Shown here: positions 61,614-64,000 of the stretch, in pieces
How positions within the stretch are numbered: the first letter of the stretch is position 1
Layout of the letters: every line of letters begins with the position of its first letter
DNA from: Alcanivorax sp. 24
GTDB taxonomy: Bacteria > Pseudomonadota > Gammaproteobacteria > Pseudomonadales > Alcanivoracaceae
Reading direction: 5' to 3'
Length of the DNA stretch: 64,000 nt
Assembly: GCF_004360225.1 (NCBI RefSeq)
Contig: NZ_SNUA01000002.1
Location: 62,001 to 126,000 of the forward strand
Translations under genes and position numbers: made by a program
Notes under the pieces: model-generated
Database searches by the model: none
What the model saw: only the letters and a program-made list of their open reading frames with translations
What the model was told of the DNA's origin: nothing

Positions 61614-62942
61614 ATGAAAACAACAATGTTGCAGAAAGCGGCGCTGATCGGGCTGAGCGCCTGCATCGGCCTGACCGGCGCGATCTCCGCGCAGGCTCAG
61701 GAAGCCAAGGAACAGTACCTGCCGAGTCTGGTGTACCGCACCGGTCCCTTCGCGCCCAGCGGCATCGGCTTCGCCGATGGCTTCGCGGATTACGTGACAT
61801 TGATCAATGAGCGTGACGGCGGTATCAACGGCGTGAAGATTCGCCTTGAGGAATGCGAAACCGGTTATGCCAATGACCGCGGCGTGGAATGCTATGAACG
61901 TCTCAAGGACCGCCACGGCGGTGCCACCGTGGTGGCACCGTTGTCCACCGGGATCACCTACGCGCTGATTCCGCGCACCCGGGCGGATGGCATCACCATG
62001 AGCACCATGGGCTACGGACGCGCCGATGCCGCCTATGGTCCGGTGCTGGATAACGTCTTCATGGTACCCACCACCTACTGGTCCAGTACCACCGTGGTGA
62101 TGGACTACATCGCCGAGCAGGAAGGCGGCTGGGAAAACCTGAAAGGCAAGGACATCGTCCACGCCTATCACGATTCCGCCTACGGCCGTGAGCCGTTGGG
62201 GGTGCTGCGCCATTACGCGGAAAAATACGGTTTCACCCTGCATGAAGTACCGATCTCTCCGCCGGGCGTGGAGCAGCGCACGGTATGGACTCAGGTGCGG
62301 CGTATCAAACCGGACTGGATCTCCCTGTTCGGTTGGGGCGTGATGAACCCCACCGCCATCCGTACCGCCTCTTCCATGGGCATCGACGTCAGCCACATGA
62401 TCGGTGGTATCTATGCCGCCCAGGACGATGCGGTGAAGCCCGCGGGAGAAGATGCCAAAGGCTACAAAGCGGTCACCTTCCACGGTCCGGGCGCCGATTA
62501 CCCGATCTATGACGCGTTGAAGAAACACGTATACGACGCCGGCAAAGCGGCGGGATCCGGCGACGCCAAAGGCACCATCGCCTATAACCGCGGCTTGATT
62601 AACGCCGGTTACATCATCGAAGCCTGGCGTCAGGCTCAGGACATGTCCGAGAAAGGCCGGCCTTCCACTCGCGAGGAAACCCTGAAGGCATGGCAGAGTC
62701 TGGATATCCCTGAAGCTCGCACCAAGGAGCTGGGTATGGGCGGCCTGATGCCGCCGGTGCACATCACCTGTCTGGACCACGAGGGACCCGGCATGGCGCT
62801 GATCCAGCAGTGGAACGGGGAAGCCTGGGAACAGGTCACCGAATTCCGTAAACCGAACAAGGACCTGGTGTTCCCGATGTACAAAGCGTCGGCGGAAGCC
62901 TACGCCAAGCAGGAAGGCATCACCCCCAAATCCTGCGACTAA
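61614..62942 (+). CDS. ABC substrate-binding protein, LivK-like
   Basis: This 442-residue periplasmic protein has a signal peptide (IGLSACIGLTGAISAQAQ). Its type I periplasmic fold shows FADGFADYVTLINERDGGINGVKIRLEECETGY, the usual DGGINGVKI strand of Leu/Ile/Val-binding relatives, and THMIGGIYAAQDD-like segments in the second lobe. It is longer than LivK (about 370). GGAGGACGATC precedes ATG 61614. The ligand is unknown; amide, urea, aromatic acids and short acids are all used by relatives. Confidence 0.9.
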   Translation: MKTTMLQKAALIGLSACIGLTGAISAQAQEAKEQYLPSLVYRTGPFAPSGIGFADGFADYVTLINERDGGINGVKIRLEECETGYANDRGVECYERLKDRHGGATVVAPLSTGITYALIPRTRADGITMSTMGYGRADAAYGPVLDNVFMVPTTYWSSTTVVMDYIAEQEGGWENLKGKDIVHAYHDSAYGREPLGVLRHYAEKYGFTLHEVPISPPGVEQRTVWTQVRRIKPDWISLFGWGVMNPTAIRTASSMGIDVSHMIGGIYAAQDDAVKPAGEDAKGYKAVTFHGPGADYPIYDALKKHVYDAGKAAGSGDAKGTIAYNRGLINAGYIIEAWRQAQDMSEKGRPSTREETLKAWQSLDIPEARTKELGMGGLMPPVHITCLDHEGPGMALIQQWNGEAWEQVTEFRKPNKDLVFPMYKASAEAYAKQEGITPKSCD

Positions 62943-63017
62943 CGGCCCTGTGACCAACGGCGCGGTGCCGGAGTAGCAAGCACTCCGGCACCGCCGGCCG
63001 AACAGAGGAAGAACGAC

Positions 63018-63854
63018 ATGGCGGAACAAGCCACGGCTCGACAGGCCGAACAGACCCTGCTTTCCATCAACAACATCGAAGTCGTGTACAACCATGTGGT
63101 GCTGGTGCTCAAAGGGGTATCCCTGGATGTGGGACCGGGTTCCATTGTCGCCTTGCTGGGCGGCAACGGCGCCGGCAAGAGCACCACCTTGAAAGCCATT
63201 TCCGGTTTGCTGACCGGGGAGCGCGGTGACATCACCCGTGGATCGATCCATTACAACGGCGAGCGCATCGACACCTTGAGCGCCGCCGACCGTGTGCGCC
63301 GAGGTGTACTGCACGTCATGGAAGGGCGCCGGGTATTCGAACACCTGAGCGTGGAAGAAAACCTGCTGGTCGGCGCCTACGGCCGGCGTGACGGCGCCGC
63401 CGCGGTGCAGCGCGACATGGAAATGGTCTACACCTATTTCCCCCGCCTCAAGGAGCGCCGCCGCTCGGTGGCCGGCTACACCTCCGGCGGTGAGCAGCAA
63501 ATGCTGGCCATGGGCCGGGCGATGATGGCGAAGCCGCGCATGATCCTGCTGGACGAACCGTCCATGGGCCTGGCGCCGCAGTTGGTGGAGGAGATCTTCA
63601 ACATCGTCTCCAAGCTGCGCAAGGAGGAGGGCGTGACCTTCCTGGTGGCCGAGCAAAACACCAATGTGGCTCTGCGCCATGCGGATTACGGCTACATCCT
63701 GGAAAACGGCCGTATCGTCATGTACGGCGATGCCGCCCAGTTGCGTGAAAACCCGGACGTCAAGGAGTTCTACCTTGGCGTGGGATCCGGAGAAGGACGC
63801 AAGAGCTTCCGTGATACCAAGCATTATCGTCGCCGCAAGCGTTGGTTGTCCTGA
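63018..63854 (+). CDS. branched-chain-type ABC transporter ATPase LivF-like
   Basis: This 278-residue ATPase has Walker A GGNGAGKST, signature TSGGEQQMLAMGRAMM and Walker B MILLDEPSMGLAPQ, followed by LVAEQNTNVALRHADYGYILENGRIVMYG. A C-terminal basic extension (RDTKHYRRRKRWLS) goes beyond LivF proper and is typical of the subgroup next to phenylacetate-CoA ligase-like genes. GAGGAAGAACGAC precedes the ATG. Confidence 0.93.
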   Translation: MAEQATARQAEQTLLSINNIEVVYNHVVLVLKGVSLDVGPGSIVALLGGNGAGKSTTLKAISGLLTGERGDITRGSIHYNGERIDTLSAADRVRRGVLHVMEGRRVFEHLSVEENLLVGAYGRRDGAAAVQRDMEMVYTYFPRLKERRRSVAGYTSGGEQQMLAMGRAMMAKPRMILLDEPSMGLAPQLVEEIFNIVSKLRKEEGVTFLVAEQNTNVALRHADYGYILENGRIVMYGDAAQLRENPDVKEFYLGVGSGEGRKSFRDTKHYRRRKRWLS

Positions 63855-63922
63855 CGCCGTGAGCGGTGGATTCATCAGTTTGTGACGACCGGTGAGCGCC
63901 GGTCGTGCTCAGGAGAAACAGC

Positions 63923-64000
63923 ATGGGTAGTCATTCCGCGTATCTGGATGATCGTGAAACCCGCTCGCCTGATGAGCGGTCGGCACGACAATGGGAAGCG
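63923..64000 (+). CDS. phenylacetate-CoA ligase-like protein (3' partial)
   Basis: Only 26 codons are in the window: MGSHSAYLDDRETRSPDERS and on. The ETRSPDER segment resembles the N-terminus (LETRxPxER) of phenylacetate-CoA ligase-family AMP-forming enzymes, which commonly follow livF in such operons. AGGAGAAACAGC precedes ATG 63923. The call depends on this short match and on context. Confidence 0.6.
   Translation, partial: MGSHSAYLDDRETRSPDERSARQWEA

Noticed and set aside
61578-63875. 765-codon frame opposite the binding-protein and livF genes
   Set aside because: Antisense shadow spanning two well-defined genes and their intergenic gap.

Overview
The window is GC-rich, densely coding gammaproteobacterial chromosome. 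The RhlB, RapA, MiaB, RsuA, DUF1820, DUF2909 and TorF-porin genes, the Pseudomonas-like aa3/caa3 oxidase cluster and the branched-chain-type ABC operon with acyl-CoA ligases point to the Alcanivorax/Alloalcanivorax-Pseudomonas neighbourhood. That placement is an inference from gene content only. No rRNA, tRNA, CRISPR array, phage or intact transposase gene was seen.

Layout. 1-2.9 kb: end of a beta-propeller protein, then an ECF sigma factor overlapping its anti-sigma factor. 2.9-4.8 kb: sulfate-binding protein and one permease, with no cysW or cysA. 5-6.3 kb: miaB. 6.7-8.7 kb: SCO1 and PCu(A)C copper chaperones plus a secreted EEP-fold enzyme. 8.8-14.4 kb: TorF porin, lipoprotein, M14 peptidase, papain-like hydrolase, methyltransferase, PIN-PhoH ATPase. 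15.3-20.5 kb: hypothetical protein, OmpW, GlpE, RhlB, DUF938 methyltransferase, SDR. 20.9-25.1 kb: sialidase-like protein, membrane partner, SSS symporter, membrane/cold-shock fusion. 25.3-29.3 kb: GNAT-like protein, small hypothetical, M48 peptidase, LemA. 29.7-40.0 kb: cytochrome c oxidase structural and assembly genes in two blocks (surf1-hyp-ctaA-cyoE and coxB-coxA-ctaG-coxC), separated by DUF2909, a hypothetical gene, rsuA and a repeat element. 40.4-49.4 kb: DUF1820, CigR-like protein, dienelactone hydrolase, esterase, rapA, XRE regulator with divergent membrane protein, zinc-ribbon protein, hydrolase. 50.0-55.4 kb: a 1515-residue TPR protein with an embedded C39-like peptidase domain, coupled to murI. 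55.6-64 kb: Crp/Fnr regulator divergent from an acyl-CoA ligase-livGHM-SBP-livF operon, ending in a second ligase cut by the window edge.

The most unusual content is non-coding. Four copies of one element (368-903 bp) share about 17-bp terminal inverted repeats (GGTTCATCGCGGTTTAG) and sit in A-tracts, two of them between exact 8-bp direct repeats. Two copies carry REP arrays with a 91-96 bp period (4 and 7 units). Two copies sit at the same point of a second, larger repeat but in opposite orientations. There are also a 142-bp inverted-repeat element, a double-nested inverted repeat after murI, and four solitary REP pairs. These look like non-autonomous mobile elements whose transposase is elsewhere.
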